A program made the position numbers and the translations under genes. A stretch of 64,000 bases of DNA from Fodinibius salsisoli (GTDB taxonomy: Bacteria; Bacteroidota; Rhodothermia; Balneolales; Balneolaceae), in NCBI RefSeq assembly GCF_026229185.1, contig NZ_JAGGJA010000007.1, positions 243,463-307,462 of the forward strand, given 5' to 3'. Each line of letters begins with the position of its first letter. The first letter of the stretch is position 1. Below the pieces are notes generated by a model that worked only from the letters and a program-made list of their open reading frames with translations, ran no database searches and was not told the DNA's origin. Shown here in pieces: positions 1-9,256 of this stretch.

Positions 1-137
1 TACTTTCTTTTTGTTTTAAAAATAATGGTCAAAAAATTATTTCCACTTCCGAAATAGTTTAACATCGAATTAAAATTTTGCCTATTATTGTAGACCTAAT
101 ATTTGATCAATTTCAATTCAATCAAACCCTACAAATT

Positions 138-761
138 ATGAATTCTTATAAACGTAATATTTCACTCTTGCTTGCTGTTCTGTTTGTAACAGCATCCGCG
201 TTTATTCCAGTTGATGTTGAAAACCCATCGAATGCTACAGCTTGGTCGATTGACAAGGCCCACAGCAATATCTCATTCTCCATTCGTCATATCTTTACCC
301 CCATTACCGGGGAATTTAAAGAGTATGATGCCAACGTAATGTTCGACCCCGATAACCTGGAGGAAAGCAGTATCGACATCGAAATTCAGGTCAGCAGTAT
401 CGATACGGATGTTGAAAAACGAGACGGTCACCTGCAATCCGATGATTTCTTTAGTGTCGCCGAATATCCTACTATTACATTCAGCAGTGACCAGATTACG
501 GTCGAAGGCGATAATGAATTCATTGCACACGGGGAGCTCACGATTAAGGATGTAACCAAAGAAGTGGAACTGCCCTTTACACTACTGGGTGTTCAGGACC
601 ATCCCATGCAGGAGAATACCAAAGTTGCAGGCGTCACCATTGACTACCAGTTGAATCGTAATGATTTCAATGTTGGTGCAGGCGACTGGGCATCCACAGC
701 CATTATTGGCGGAGAGGTTGATTTGAATATTGATCTTGAGATGACCAGCCCTGCCAACTAA
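138..761 (+). CDS. YceI family periplasmic lipid-binding-type protein
   Basis: About 207 residues. A hydrophobic signal peptide (residues 5-22) is followed by the YceI lipocalin-like beta barrel, recognisable from WSIDKAHSNISFSIRH near the start, KRDGHLQSDDFF in the middle and LTIKDVTKEVELPF further on. Family members are periplasmic or exported proteins that bind isoprenoid or other long lipids; the ligand here cannot be read from sequence. An in-frame TTG start at 78 would add 20 residues with no signal-peptide character, so the ATG at 138 is preferred. No clear Shine-Dalgarno. A hairpin terminator follows the stop, so the gene is probably monocistronic. Confidence 0.9.
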   Translation: MNSYKRNISLLLAVLFVTASAFIPVDVENPSNATAWSIDKAHSNISFSIRHIFTPITGEFKEYDANVMFDPDNLEESSIDIEIQVSSIDTDVEKRDGHLQSDDFFSVAEYPTITFSSDQITVEGDNEFIAHGELTIKDVTKEVELPFTLLGVQDHPMQENTKVAGVTIDYQLNRNDFNVGAGDWASTAIIGGEVDLNIDLEMTSPAN

Positions 762-786
762 ATACCGTTAGTAACTTTTTTATTAC

Positions 787-819
787 AAAAGGAGCTTATG
801 CGAAATAGGCTCCTTTTTG
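787..819 (+). terminator. Rho-independent terminator after the YceI gene
   Basis: A nine-base-pair stem (AAAAGGAGC / GCTCCTTTT) with a 13-nt loop runs into a T tract, 26 bases after the YceI stop codon. Confidence 0.8.
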
Positions 820-860
820 TATTTTGAGATATATCCATAATCTAAACCTTATATATCTCC

Positions 861-1799
861 ATGCGCATTGTTTCATTGCTGCCCAGTATCACAGAAATTG
901 TGGTAGCCCTTGGCAAAAAAGAGGAGCTTATAGGCTGTTCTCATGAGTGTAATTTTCCAGAGGATATTATCTCTCTTCCCGCCTGCACAGAACCCAAATT
1001 CGATCCCGATGGTACCAGTTATCAAATTGACCAGCGGGTAAAGGCGGTACTTCAGGAAGGGCTCGCGGTCTATCGGGTAGATGCTGAACTCCTTAAAAAG
1101 CTCAACCCGGATGTTATCCTAACTCAGGATCATTGTGATGTATGTGCTACCTCATTCACGGAAGTCAAAAAGGTAGTACAGTCCACACTGGATAAAGACG
1201 TGGAGGTTATCTCGGTATCGCCAACGGACTTGTCGTCGGTTATAGACTCAATTCGTACCATCGCCCGGGCCATTGATGCCGAACCGGAAGCCGAAGAGCT
1301 TATGGCTGAAATGAAAGGCACTCTACAAGACATTCAGCAACAAACGTTGCCGCTTTATGCACCGGATGTACTCTGTATTGAATGGCTCGACCCGCTGATG
1401 GCAGCTGGCAATTGGATTCCACAACTTGTACAACTGGCGGGTGGCAATCCCCAACTTGCGGAAGCCGGAAAGCACTCTCCATGGCTCGAATGGGAGAAAG
1501 TCCAGCAGCTCAATCCTGAAATTATTACCATTACGCCCTGTGGATTTGGTATCTCCGAAACACTCTCGGAGCTCTCCTCCCTTACCAGCCAGCCCGGATG
1601 GGAAAACCTGAAAGCCGTACAAAACCACCAGGTATTTATCATGGATGGGGATCATTATTTTAACCGCCCAGGTCCACGCTTGGTCGATTCTACCAAAATC
1701 CTGGCGGAAATCATTCATCCCGGACGCTTTCGAAGTGATACTTCGCACCCCGGCTGGATAAACCTTCATGATTATCAATTTCAACAAGCGTTAGGTTAA
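861..1799 (+). CDS. Periplasmic-binding-protein-fold protein, BtuF-like (cobalamin-binding type)
   Basis: 312 residues matching the helical-backbone metal/cobalamin binding fold (PF01497). It starts MRIVSLLPSITEIVVALG, with later NPDVILTQDHCDVC and GGNPQLAEAGKHSPWLEWE blocks, all typical of the BtuF-like cobalamin-binding proteins of Bacteroidota and related phyla. There is no signal peptide, which is common in this subgroup and argues against a classic periplasmic ABC component. No transporter permease or ATPase lies nearby, so a transport role is not supported by context. Only four bases separate its stop from the next SDR gene, suggesting co-transcription. Confidence 0.85.
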   Translation: MRIVSLLPSITEIVVALGKKEELIGCSHECNFPEDIISLPACTEPKFDPDGTSYQIDQRVKAVLQEGLAVYRVDAELLKKLNPDVILTQDHCDVCATSFTEVKKVVQSTLDKDVEVISVSPTDLSSVIDSIRTIARAIDAEPEAEELMAEMKGTLQDIQQQTLPLYAPDVLCIEWLDPLMAAGNWIPQLVQLAGGNPQLAEAGKHSPWLEWEKVQQLNPEIITITPCGFGISETLSELSSLTSQPGWENLKAVQNHQVFIMDGDHYFNRPGPRLVDSTKILAEIIHPGRFRSDTSHPGWINLHDYQFQQALG

Positions 1800-1803
1800 T
1801 GTT

Positions 1804-2526
1804 ATGCCCGGCAAAGCCATCATTATTGGAGCTACTTCGGGCATAGGTCGTTCTTTGGCTGTTGAATTACATAATCGCGGCTATATAGTTGGAGCTACCG
1901 GCCGACGGAACCAGCGACTCAAAGAGCTCCAGGATGAGCTGGGTGACCGATTGTATATCCAAACAATGGATGTAAGCCATACTGAAAATGCCATTAAACA
2001 ACTTAAACGTATCACTGACCAGATGAATGGGCTTGATATCATTGTCCTGAATGCAGGTATTTCAAGAAGTGGCGAAGGTACCACTAGAAAAACAGATCTT
2101 AAGGTTGTTGATATCAATATCCGGGGCTTTGCAAACCTTACCAGCTTCTGTTTTGAACAATTTGAAAAACAGGGCCATGGCCACCTTGTAGGCATTTCCT
2201 CAATTGCTTCGCTATTTGGCTGGGGCCGAACCCCTGTTTATAATGCGTCCAAATCCTTTGTTAATACTTACCTACAGGGCTACCGTCAGAAAGCAAATCA
2301 TTCGGATGCTAATATCACCATTACGAATATACTTCCGGGCTTTGTTCGCTCCGAAATGACTGAGAATAAAAAAAATATGTTCTGGGTTTCTTCGGCAAAA
2401 AAAGCGGCCACTCAAATCGCTGATGCCATTGAAGCCAAAAAAGATAAAGCCTACGTCACCAAACGATGGCGGCTCATAGCTTGGCTAATAAAGCTGATTC
2501 CTGAAAAAATATGGAACCGAATGTAA
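1804..2526 (+). CDS. SDR family NAD(P)-dependent oxidoreductase
   Basis: 240 residues of a classical short-chain dehydrogenase. The cofactor motif GATSGIG is at residues 9-15, the NAG motif lies at about residue 80, a catalytic Ser in SSIAS and the YNASK Tyr/Lys pair lie at about residues 136-157. The C-terminal region (about 215-240) is amphipathic and tryptophan-rich, as in DltE-like SDRs that associate with membranes. The substrate is unknown. The gene starts four bases after the BtuF-like gene. Confidence 0.9.
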   Translation: MPGKAIIIGATSGIGRSLAVELHNRGYIVGATGRRNQRLKELQDELGDRLYIQTMDVSHTENAIKQLKRITDQMNGLDIIVLNAGISRSGEGTTRKTDLKVVDINIRGFANLTSFCFEQFEKQGHGHLVGISSIASLFGWGRTPVYNASKSFVNTYLQGYRQKANHSDANITITNILPGFVRSEMTENKKNMFWVSSAKKAATQIADAIEAKKDKAYVTKRWRLIAWLIKLIPEKIWNRM

Positions 2527-2615
2527 GTAAGCTCACTCAATAAATAGCCACTTGACTTAAGCTCAACTTCTTATTCTATTTGACTACTCATCCAACAACT
2601 CTTTATCACTAACTG

Positions 2616-3083
2616 ATGGCTCAAATTAGCACTGGTCTTTTACTGTTTCGTCGAAAGCCTCACCTTCAGCTACTGCTGGGGCATCCCGGAGCCCCCATGT
2701 GGCAAGATAAAGATGAGCAAGCCTGGACCATCCCCAAATACTATGTGGATAACGAAAAAGACCTCTTGGAGCGGGCCCAGCACTCCTTTGAAGAAAGCTT
2801 TGGATTTATTCCCGATGGAGACTATGAAGCGTTAGGGACTGTATCCAGTGAGGGTGAAACCATGCATGTGTGGGCCGTTGCGCACAACATTCCGGATAAT
2901 TTTATTTTTGAGCCCTTCTGGTTCGAAATGGAATGGCCACCGGATTCCGGGCAAATGGAATCATTCCCCGAAATGGACCGCATCGAATATTTTGGTCCCT
3001 TCGAAGCCCGTAAAAAAATTCTTCCTGAACAGGTAGAATTCCTTCCCCGTCTCGTTGATATTTGCACACAAAAAGAACGCTAG
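2616..3083 (+). CDS. Nudix-fold protein with a degenerate Nudix box
   Basis: 155 residues. The opening [11 protein letters not shown], the [11 protein letters not shown] and AWTIPK segments and the late [21 protein letters not shown] block match the bacterial Nudix subfamily whose usual sequence is AWSIPKGE followed by the Nudix box. Here the box (residues about 43-65) reads [11 protein letters not shown] then HSFEESFGF, so the conserved Gly is Tyr, the RE pair is HS and the second Glu of the EE pair is Ser. These residues bind the catalytic metals in active Nudix hydrolases, so hydrolase activity is doubtful and a binding role is possible. Confidence 0.8.
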   Translation: MAQISTGLLLFRRKPHLQLLLGHPGAPMWQDKDEQAWTIPKYYVDNEKDLLERAQHSFEESFGFIPDGDYEALGTVSSEGETMHVWAVAHNIPDNFIFEPFWFEMEWPPDSGQMESFPEMDRIEYFGPFEARKKILPEQVEFLPRLVDICTQKER

Positions 3084-3150
3084 CATCACAACTCCGGTTA
3101 TATTAAGGTACCATTCTAATGATAATTCAAAAGAAATCATTCTATACACT

Positions 3151-3750
3151 ATGTCTGGTAAAAAATTATTGATGATTGTCGGCGATTTTGGTGAAGATTA
3201 CGAAATCATGGTTCCTTTTCAGGCTTTACAGATGGTGGGTCATACTGTCCATGCCGTCTGTCCGGGTAAGAAGGAAGGAGATTCCGTAAAAACAGCTATC
3301 CATGATTTTGAGGGAGATCAAACCTATACTGAGAAACCGGGCCACAACTTTGCCCTAAATGCTACTTTTGATGAGGTAAATCCGGAAGATTATGATGCGC
3401 TTGTCATCCCCGGCGGCCGCGCTCCTGAATACCTGCGTCGAGAAGACGGCGTGCTTGAAATGGTCAATCACTTTGTTTCTGAAGACAAACCGATTGCAGC
3501 ACTGTGCCATGGACTACAAATACTCGCTGCCGCCGATGCAGTACGTGATAAAACACTGACAGCCTATCCTGCATGTGCGCCAGAAGTAGAAATGGCCGGT
3601 GGACGCTATAAGGAAGTAGATCCTACTGAAGTCGTTACGGACGGCAACCTTGTAACTTCGCCTGCCTGGCCGGGACATCCCAAATGGCTGGCTGCTTTTC
3701 TGGATGTATTGGGTACCCAAATCACCCATCAGGATAAAGCCATAGCTTAA
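3151..3750 (+). CDS. DJ-1/PfpI family protein (class I glutamine amidotransferase-like)
   Basis: 199 residues. The nucleophile-elbow motif AALCHG places the reactive cysteine at residue 119; an acidic residue near the N-terminus (GEDYE) fits the DJ-1/PfpI/YhbO arrangement. The family contains glyoxalase III, deglycase-like and protease-like members, so a stress or carbonyl-detoxification role is inferred. The upstream in-frame codons from 3055 overlap the Nudix gene and lack family similarity, so the ATG at 3151 is chosen. A terminator follows at once. Confidence 0.88.
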   Translation: MSGKKLLMIVGDFGEDYEIMVPFQALQMVGHTVHAVCPGKKEGDSVKTAIHDFEGDQTYTEKPGHNFALNATFDEVNPEDYDALVIPGGRAPEYLRREDGVLEMVNHFVSEDKPIAALCHGLQILAAADAVRDKTLTAYPACAPEVEMAGGRYKEVDPTEVVTDGNLVTSPAWPGHPKWLAAFLDVLGTQITHQDKAIA

Positions 3751-3771
3751 CTTATTAATAAACTTGTACAG

Positions 3772-3799
3772 GCCTCTGTCATCGACAGGGGCTTTTTTT
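3772..3799 (+). terminator. Rho-independent terminator after the DJ-1/PfpI gene
   Basis: Nine-base-pair stem GCCTCTGTC / GACAGGGGC (one G-T pair) with a three-base loop, followed by seven T residues. Confidence 0.88.
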
Positions 3800-3822
3800 A
3801 CAGCCATATTTACTTCCTTCCT

Positions 3823-4076
3823 TTAAGCCATAAACAGGTTGGACCTGAAACTTTGCCAGATTACCCACTCCCCATCATGTTCAATTTGAAGAAGACGGCA
3901 GACTGAAAGTGAAGAGCTTTTAGATTTATATTTTGGGAAATCCAAAAGAATATGCCCCAACCAAGCTCATCAAATATATAAATCGGTGTTACGTAATCGG
4001 CCTGTGCGGCTTCATATAAAGTAGCACTGTCGTGTATTCTTAAGTCATTGCGAAACCAAAGTAAAATGTTCTACAT
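3823..4076 (-). pseudogene. Remnant of a DNA photolyase/cryptochrome gene (N-terminal end only)
   Basis: On the minus strand from 4076, an ATG is followed at once by TAG and then by an open frame reading NILLWFRNDLRIHD and YVTPIYIFDEL, down to about 3963. This is the hallmark N-terminus of the photolyase/cryptochrome alpha/beta domain. After DEL the similarity stops. A second frame (about 3823-3960) reads WLGHILLDFPKYKSK and ends EWVIWQSFRSNLFMA-stop; I do not recognise it. The parent family is roughly 430-500 residues, so most of the gene is gone: a nonsense codon at position 2 and a large internal or 3' deletion. The region otherwise looks like a 490-base gap. Confidence 0.6.
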
Positions 4077-4237
4077 CTTGAACTTAGTAAAACTTTCATT
4101 TACAATTATTTAAATAAAAATGGTCTTTTATCGTTCGATTTTAATAGCAATGGATTGTATAATTGTCTACAGAAGGATTTTATTCACAGTATATACTTTC
4201 CTTAAATAGTGAATTTGTTGTGCCTGCATCTAAACCA

Positions 4238-5356
4238 ATGATAATTGCATATTTTGCTGTACTTACCTGCTTTGTGCTAAGTAGCTGCACTAATGCGCAA
4301 AATAATGCCCAACAAATCATTAGCAACCTACAGCTACCCGATGGATTTTCCGCAGAAATTTATGCCAGTGATGTACCCAATGCCCGCCAGATGGTCATGG
4401 GTCAAGATGGAATCATCTATGCAGGCAGCCGCGGGGCAGGTAACATTTATGCTATCGTTGATGGGAATAATGATTTCAAAGCCGATACCGTTTATACTAT
4501 TGATGAAGATCTTCGGTCTCCCAGTGGAATAGCCTACCGTAATGGTTCGCTTTATGTGGGAGCTATTAATCGGATTCTGCGTTATGATAATATTGATGAA
4601 CAATTTGCTCACCCCCCTGAGCCGGTTGTTGTCACCGACTCTTATCCCAGCGAAGGCCACCACGGATGGAAATTTATCGCTTTTGGTCCGGATGGCAAGC
4701 TTTATGTGCCGGTGGGTGCCCCTTGCAATATTTGTAAGTCAGAGAATGAGCTCTTTGCCAGCATCACACGGATTAATCCAGATGGAACAGAACGTGAAGT
4801 TATTGCCCATGGCGTACGCAATTCGGTCGGCTTCGACTGGCATCCTGAAACCGGGGACTTATGGTTTACCGATAACGGCCGAGACTGGCTGGGCGATAAC
4901 CGACCGCCTTGCGAGCTGAATCATCTTACTGAAGAAGGCCAACATTTTGGATACCCCTATAAACATGGAACTGATATCTGGGATCCGGAGTTTGGGGGCC
5001 AGGGGAAAGGGATGGACCAACCCTTTCGTGCCCCGGCACAAGAGCTGGGGCCGCACGTAGCTCCCTTGGGAATGATTTTTTATACAGGCCAGATGTTTCC
5101 GCAAGACTATAAAAATCAAATCCTTATTGCAGAACATGGAAGCTGGAACAGAAGTGATAAAATTGGGTATCGTATTACAAGGGTTTCCTTAAGAAATGGT
5201 AGCCCAGACTCTTACCAACCATTCATCAGCGGATGGCTACAAGGCAATGATGCCGTTTGGGGTCGGCCGGTAGATCTTTTGCAATTAAATGACGGATCAG
5301 TACTTATTTCAGACGACCATAAAGGCATTATTTATCGTATAACTTATAACTCTTAA
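4238..5356 (+). CDS. PQQ-dependent sugar dehydrogenase-type lipoprotein
   Basis: 372 residues. From the ATG at 4238 there is a lipoprotein signal peptide ending in the lipobox LSSC, so this start is chosen over the TTG at 4163. The mature protein is a six-bladed propeller of the soluble glucose/sorbosone dehydrogenase type: LPDGFSAEIYASDVPNARQM, SPSGIAYRNGSLYVG, a GHHGW-like block, GVRNSVGFDWHP and a late PVDLLQLNDGSVLISDD are typical. Such proteins oxidise sugars or polyols outside the cell with PQQ; the actual substrate is unknown. A DoxX-type membrane protein follows 13 bases later and may form part of the same respiratory unit. Confidence 0.85.
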   Translation: MIIAYFAVLTCFVLSSCTNAQNNAQQIISNLQLPDGFSAEIYASDVPNARQMVMGQDGIIYAGSRGAGNIYAIVDGNNDFKADTVYTIDEDLRSPSGIAYRNGSLYVGAINRILRYDNIDEQFAHPPEPVVVTDSYPSEGHHGWKFIAFGPDGKLYVPVGAPCNICKSENELFASITRINPDGTEREVIAHGVRNSVGFDWHPETGDLWFTDNGRDWLGDNRPPCELNHLTEEGQHFGYPYKHGTDIWDPEFGGQGKGMDQPFRAPAQELGPHVAPLGMIFYTGQMFPQDYKNQILIAEHGSWNRSDKIGYRITRVSLRNGSPDSYQPFISGWLQGNDAVWGRPVDLLQLNDGSVLISDDHKGIIYRITYNS

Positions 5357-5369
5357 TCGATTTTACTAC

Positions 5370-5801
5370 ATGCTACGAACCCAACGACAAAAAAAACTAC
5401 GCAATATCGGAATCCTTATATTGCGTGTGGGCCTGGGGATTATGTTTATGTTACATGGATATCCTAAAGTTTTCGGAGGTCCAGAAATGTGGACTCAAGT
5501 TGGATCAACCTTACAAGTTATCGGCATCGATTTTGCCCCCATGTTTTTTGGCTTTATGGCTGGTATTACCGAATTTTTTGGTGGACTTTTTCTTATGTTA
5601 GGGCTGTTTTTTACACCAAGTCTTATCCTTTTAATTATTGTGATGATTGTTGCTGCCATCACACATATCGCCTCCGGGGACCCTTTTACAGCATACTCCC
5701 ACAGCATTGAACTTGCTATCGTATTTTTAAGCCTGTTATTTATTCGTCCCGGTCCATACAGCCTCGACAAAAAATTGGAAAAACGTCGACGCCGGTACTA
5801 A
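5370..5801 (+). CDS. DoxX family membrane protein
   Basis: 143 residues with four predicted membrane segments. The opening ILRVGLGIMFMLHGYPKVFGG and the ITEFFGGLFLMLGLF block are diagnostic of DoxX/YphA-like proteins, which are linked to respiratory or thiosulfate:quinone electron transfer and redox stress in various species. The C-terminus is a short basic tail. It sits 13 bases after the sugar dehydrogenase-type gene and 18 bases before the alcohol dehydrogenase gene, so the three are probably one operon of oxidative metabolism. Confidence 0.88.
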   Translation: MLRTQRQKKLRNIGILILRVGLGIMFMLHGYPKVFGGPEMWTQVGSTLQVIGIDFAPMFFGFMAGITEFFGGLFLMLGLFFTPSLILLIIVMIVAAITHIASGDPFTAYSHSIELAIVFLSLLFIRPGPYSLDKKLEKRRRRY

Positions 5802-5819
5802 ACACCATCCTATGCTATT

Positions 5820-6812
5820 GTGAAAGCCATGGTCTTACATACTGTTGGTGAGCCACTGGAGCTCCGAGACCTTCCCGTCCCTAAAGTTGAAGAACACCAG
5901 TTACTGCTTAAAGTACAAAGTTGTGGCATTTGTCGTACCGACCTTCACATTGTAGACCACGAACTGCAGTATCCAAAGCTTCCCCTCATCCTGGGACATC
6001 AAATTGTAGGCACCGTTCACAAAGTTGGCAAACACGTCACAGGCTTTAAGATTGGAGACAAGGTAGGTGTGCCATGGCTTGGGTACACCTGTGAACACTG
6101 TACATTTTGTAAAAATGACCAAGAAAACCTCTGCGATAACGCCCAATTTACAGGTTATCAAATAAATGGTGGATTTGCTGAGTTTGCAACCGCTAATGCC
6201 CGCTTTTGTTTTCCGATTCCGGATGGCTATCCAGCTAATCAAGCTGCTCCGCTACTTTGTGCTGGCCTCATTGGCTACCGATCCCTCCGCAAAGCTGACG
6301 ATGCTCGAACCCTTGGCTTTTATGGATTCGGTTCCGCAGCTCACATTTTAACGCAAGTCGCCCTCCACCAGGATAGGAAGGTATATGCCTTTACCCGTCC
6401 CGGCGATGCCAGAGGACAACAATTTGCCCGTTCCCTTGGCGCTACATGGGGCGGTGGTTCTGAAACCCTACCGCCTCAAAAACTGGATGCGGCCATCATC
6501 TTTGCCCCGGCCGGACATTTAGTGCCCCAAGCCCTGAAAGCTATAAAAAAGGGAGGGAAGGTTATTTGTGCCGGCATCCACATGAGCGACATCCCAAGCT
6601 TTCCCTATAGTGATCTCTGGGGCGAACGTTCTATTGAGTCTGTTGCCAATCTAACTCGCCAGGATGGCCTTGAATTCATGCAGCTCGCACCAAAGGTGCC
6701 CATCCATTCGACCGTTACCACTTACCCCCTGGCCCAAGCAAACCAAGCACTCGATGATCTTCGGGCGGGCGACCTCGAAGGCTCGGCCGTACTGGCTATA
6801 AATCCCGATTGA
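5820..6812 (+). CDS. Zinc-dependent alcohol dehydrogenase (MDR family, AdhA-like)
   Basis: 330 residues from a GTG start. The catalytic zinc site is seen in SCGICRTDLH and LGHQIVG, the structural zinc loop in CEHCTFCKNDQENLC, and the cofactor domain in the FYGFGSAAH segment. The cofactor glycine pattern (GFGSAA) is like that of the AdhP/YogA-type zinc alcohol dehydrogenases. Substrate is probably a primary alcohol or aldehyde (inference). The family's usual MKAMVL opening begins exactly at the GTG. Confidence 0.92.
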   Translation: MKAMVLHTVGEPLELRDLPVPKVEEHQLLLKVQSCGICRTDLHIVDHELQYPKLPLILGHQIVGTVHKVGKHVTGFKIGDKVGVPWLGYTCEHCTFCKNDQENLCDNAQFTGYQINGGFAEFATANARFCFPIPDGYPANQAAPLLCAGLIGYRSLRKADDARTLGFYGFGSAAHILTQVALHQDRKVYAFTRPGDARGQQFARSLGATWGGGSETLPPQKLDAAIIFAPAGHLVPQALKAIKKGGKVICAGIHMSDIPSFPYSDLWGERSIESVANLTRQDGLEFMQLAPKVPIHSTVTTYPLAQANQALDDLRAGDLEGSAVLAINPD

Positions 6813-6916
6813 TTCAGCGCTCAGTTTATTCGTGAATTCACTCTGTATAATTCATATCTTTGAAGCTAACCAAGAGCGACTGGATAACACAAATTCCCGA
6901 TAAACCATACCTTTTT

Positions 6917-7918
6917 ATGCACGACATCGTACTTATTCCCGGAGACGGCATAGGCCCTGAAATCACCAAGGCTGTAACTACTATCTTTCAAGAGGCCAAA
7001 GCCCCCATCAACTGGATTGAATGCTCGGCCGGCCTAAGCGCACATGAAGAATTAGGCAATCCACTGCCAGAAGAGACCCTGGAAGCCATAAAAAAATATA
7101 GAATAGCCTTAAAGGGACCATTAACAACCCCTGTTGGAGCCAGTTTTCGTTCAATAAACGTAGCTTTGCGTAAAAAATTTAAGCTCCACAGCAATATCCG
7201 TCCGGCAAAAACACTTCCGCATATCGAAAGCCGATTCGATAATATCGACCTGGTGATGTTTCGGGAAAATACCGAAGGGTTATATATTGGTAAAGAAAAA
7301 TGGATTCAAGAAGACGAGCACGCCGAAAGTATTGCAGTAGTAACTCGTGAAGCCAGCGAAAAAATTGTTCGTGCCGCTTTCGAATATGCCAAGAATAATG
7401 GTCGCAAAAAGGTTACTCTGGTCCATAAGGCGAACATCCTAAAATATACTTGTGGACTGTTTATGGAAGTAGGCGAACAAATTGCTGCAGAATACCCTGA
7501 GATTGAATATGAAGATCTTATTGTAGATAACATGGCCATGCAGATGGTAATGTATCCTAATAAATATGACGTCATCGTAACAACCAACCTATTCGGCGAT
7601 ATTCTCTCCGACCTCGCATCGGGATTAGTCGGCGGACTTGGCCTGACTGGCGCTGCCAACATTGGTGATGACGCGGCTATCTTTGAAGCTGTTCACGGTT
7701 CCGCTCCAGATATTGCAGGACAAAACAAAGCCAATCCTATTGCTTTCTTACTCTCTTCACTGATGCTGCTTGAATATATTGGCGAGCAAGAAGTAGCCGA
7801 CACCATCCGCCAGGCCATCTATGAAACGCTGGCTGATAAATCTGTTTGCACTCCTGATATCGGTGGAAGCGGCTCTACCACAACTTTTACCGAAGCTGTC
7901 TGTGAGCGTTTAGCGTAG
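6917..7918 (+). CDS. Isocitrate/isopropylmalate dehydrogenase family, probably NAD-dependent isocitrate dehydrogenase
   Basis: 333 residues from the ATG at 6917; a TTG at 6860 would add 19 unrelated residues. The opening IVLIPGDGIGPEI, the substrate loop ASFRSINVALRKKF followed by SNIRPAKTLP, the FRENTEGLYIG segment, and NLFGDILSDLASGLVGGLGL are diagnostic of the beta-decarboxylating dehydrogenases. The short length and the GSAPDIAGQNKANP block resemble the IDH3-like NAD isocitrate dehydrogenases rather than LeuB. It would supply 2-oxoglutarate in the TCA cycle. Confidence 0.88.
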   Translation: MHDIVLIPGDGIGPEITKAVTTIFQEAKAPINWIECSAGLSAHEELGNPLPEETLEAIKKYRIALKGPLTTPVGASFRSINVALRKKFKLHSNIRPAKTLPHIESRFDNIDLVMFRENTEGLYIGKEKWIQEDEHAESIAVVTREASEKIVRAAFEYAKNNGRKKVTLVHKANILKYTCGLFMEVGEQIAAEYPEIEYEDLIVDNMAMQMVMYPNKYDVIVTTNLFGDILSDLASGLVGGLGLTGAANIGDDAAIFEAVHGSAPDIAGQNKANPIAFLLSSLMLLEYIGEQEVADTIRQAIYETLADKSVCTPDIGGSGSTTTFTEAVCERLA

Positions 7919-7958
7919 TACGTATTGGGTGTAGGTTAAATACAATACGCAATACGGA

Positions 7959-8447
7959 CTATGATAAGTCAACAAACTCTACTTCAAGCGAAGAAGTGTT
8001 CAGCAGGGCAATCGAGGCCTCTTCCCCGAAGCCGTGGGCGGTCCCGGGGTTTATGGACAGCGTCCCACTTATTCTTTCTTGTTTTTTCTGGTGAGTATGC
8101 CCGGTGATTACCACATCGAAATTACCGGATTGCTCCAGTGCCTCTGTAATAGGGACATCCGTGCCATGATAGAGGGCAATCCGGCGCTCATCCACCGTTA
8201 TATCACCAAAGGAGCCCATCAATTCGGCGCCAATAGATTGAAACTTCTTCATAAGCAGGTACTTATCACCGTCATTATTTCCGAACACGCCCTTCAAAGG
8301 TACCCCCTTAAAAACAGGAATCATAAATGGGCTACAGTAATCCCCGGCATGAAGGACCAACTCTACTTTCCGATCTTTAAAAATCCGTGCCGTTTTTTCC
8401 GCATGCGGAATATGATCGTGCGAATCTGAAATAAGACCTATGAGCAT
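7959..8447 (-). CDS. YfcE/MJ0936-family metallophosphoesterase
   Basis: 162 residues with the two-metal phosphodiesterase motifs in order: DSHDH (residues 8-12), GDYC, GNNDGD, and GHTHQ near residue 116. The compact length matches YfcE/MJ0936, which hydrolyse artificial phosphodiesters; the natural substrate is unknown. The gene is convergent with the isocitrate dehydrogenase gene. Confidence 0.9.
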   Translation of the reverse strand: MLIGLISDSHDHIPHAEKTARIFKDRKVELVLHAGDYCSPFMIPVFKGVPLKGVFGNNDGDKYLLMKKFQSIGAELMGSFGDITVDERRIALYHGTDVPITEALEQSGNFDVVITGHTHQKKQERISGTLSINPGTAHGFGEEASIALLNTSSLEVEFVDLS

Positions 8448-8560
8448 GAGATTTTTCTGTTATTTCGAACTATCTGTTTAATTTAATACGTATACTTTAA
8501 TGGATATAACTAACCATAGATACTGACACAGAGTACCTAACATTCAATTAAGGAGAAATT

Positions 8561-9250
8561 ATGAAATATTTAAAATCGGTTTTTTGCATCTTCACTTTAG
8601 GATTATGTCTCGTTCTGAGCCTGGGATTTAACGCAATAGCACAAGACTTTGAAGGTGTCATCCATTATCAATTTGATAAAATGGAACAGCAAAATATGGA
8701 TGACATCCAGTACATGATCAAGAATGGCAAGATCCGGATGGAGTTTGGTATGGGTCCACAGTCGGGAGCTATGCTTTACAAGCCTGACGAGTCAAAAATG
8801 ACGTTTATCATGGATCAGATGAAAAGCTATATGAGCATGGATATGACTGATATGTCCCAAGAAAGTAACTATGATAGTAAATGGGATAAATCGGAAGTGG
8901 AAAAAACGGGCCAAACCAAAGAAATCGCTGGTCATGATTGCGAAATCTGGAACATTGCCAACGATAATGACGAGAAACTTACCATGTGCATGGCCAATGA
9001 CCTCGGCACCTTTATGACCCCGGGTAATCCCATGGCCAAACAAAATGCGCCAGACTGGGCCAAAGAGATTATCGCCGAAGGCTTCATGCCCCTCGAAGTA
9101 ATTGAACAGTCAGGCGGAAACGAGACCGTCCAAATGCGAGCGACCAAGATTGAAGAAAAATCACTCTCGGATGAGTTATTCGAAGTTCCTCAAGGATACC
9201 GGGATATGAGCGGCATGATGAAACAGATGATGAAGCAACGTAATAATTAG
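8561..9250 (+). CDS. DUF4412 domain secreted protein
   Basis: 229 residues. A signal peptide (residues 1-27, ending AIAQ) leads into a methionine-rich, mostly beta protein with QDFEGVIHYQF, ...IKNGKIRMEFG and GHDCEIWNI segments typical of DUF4412 proteins in Bacteroidota. The mature protein is rich in acidic and Met residues. The function is unknown; it is likely periplasmic. An AAGGAGAAATT Shine-Dalgarno lies just before the start, which is unusual for this window. Confidence 0.85.
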   Translation: MKYLKSVFCIFTLGLCLVLSLGFNAIAQDFEGVIHYQFDKMEQQNMDDIQYMIKNGKIRMEFGMGPQSGAMLYKPDESKMTFIMDQMKSYMSMDMTDMSQESNYDSKWDKSEVEKTGQTKEIAGHDCEIWNIANDNDEKLTMCMANDLGTFMTPGNPMAKQNAPDWAKEIIAEGFMPLEVIEQSGGNETVQMRATKIEEKSLSDELFEVPQGYRDMSGMMKQMMKQRNN

Positions 9251-9256
9251 GTGCCT

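Noticed and set aside
762..860. Cobalamin riboswitch before the BtuF-like gene
   Set aside because: Only about 100 bases, most taken by a terminator; no B12-box or typical stem seen.
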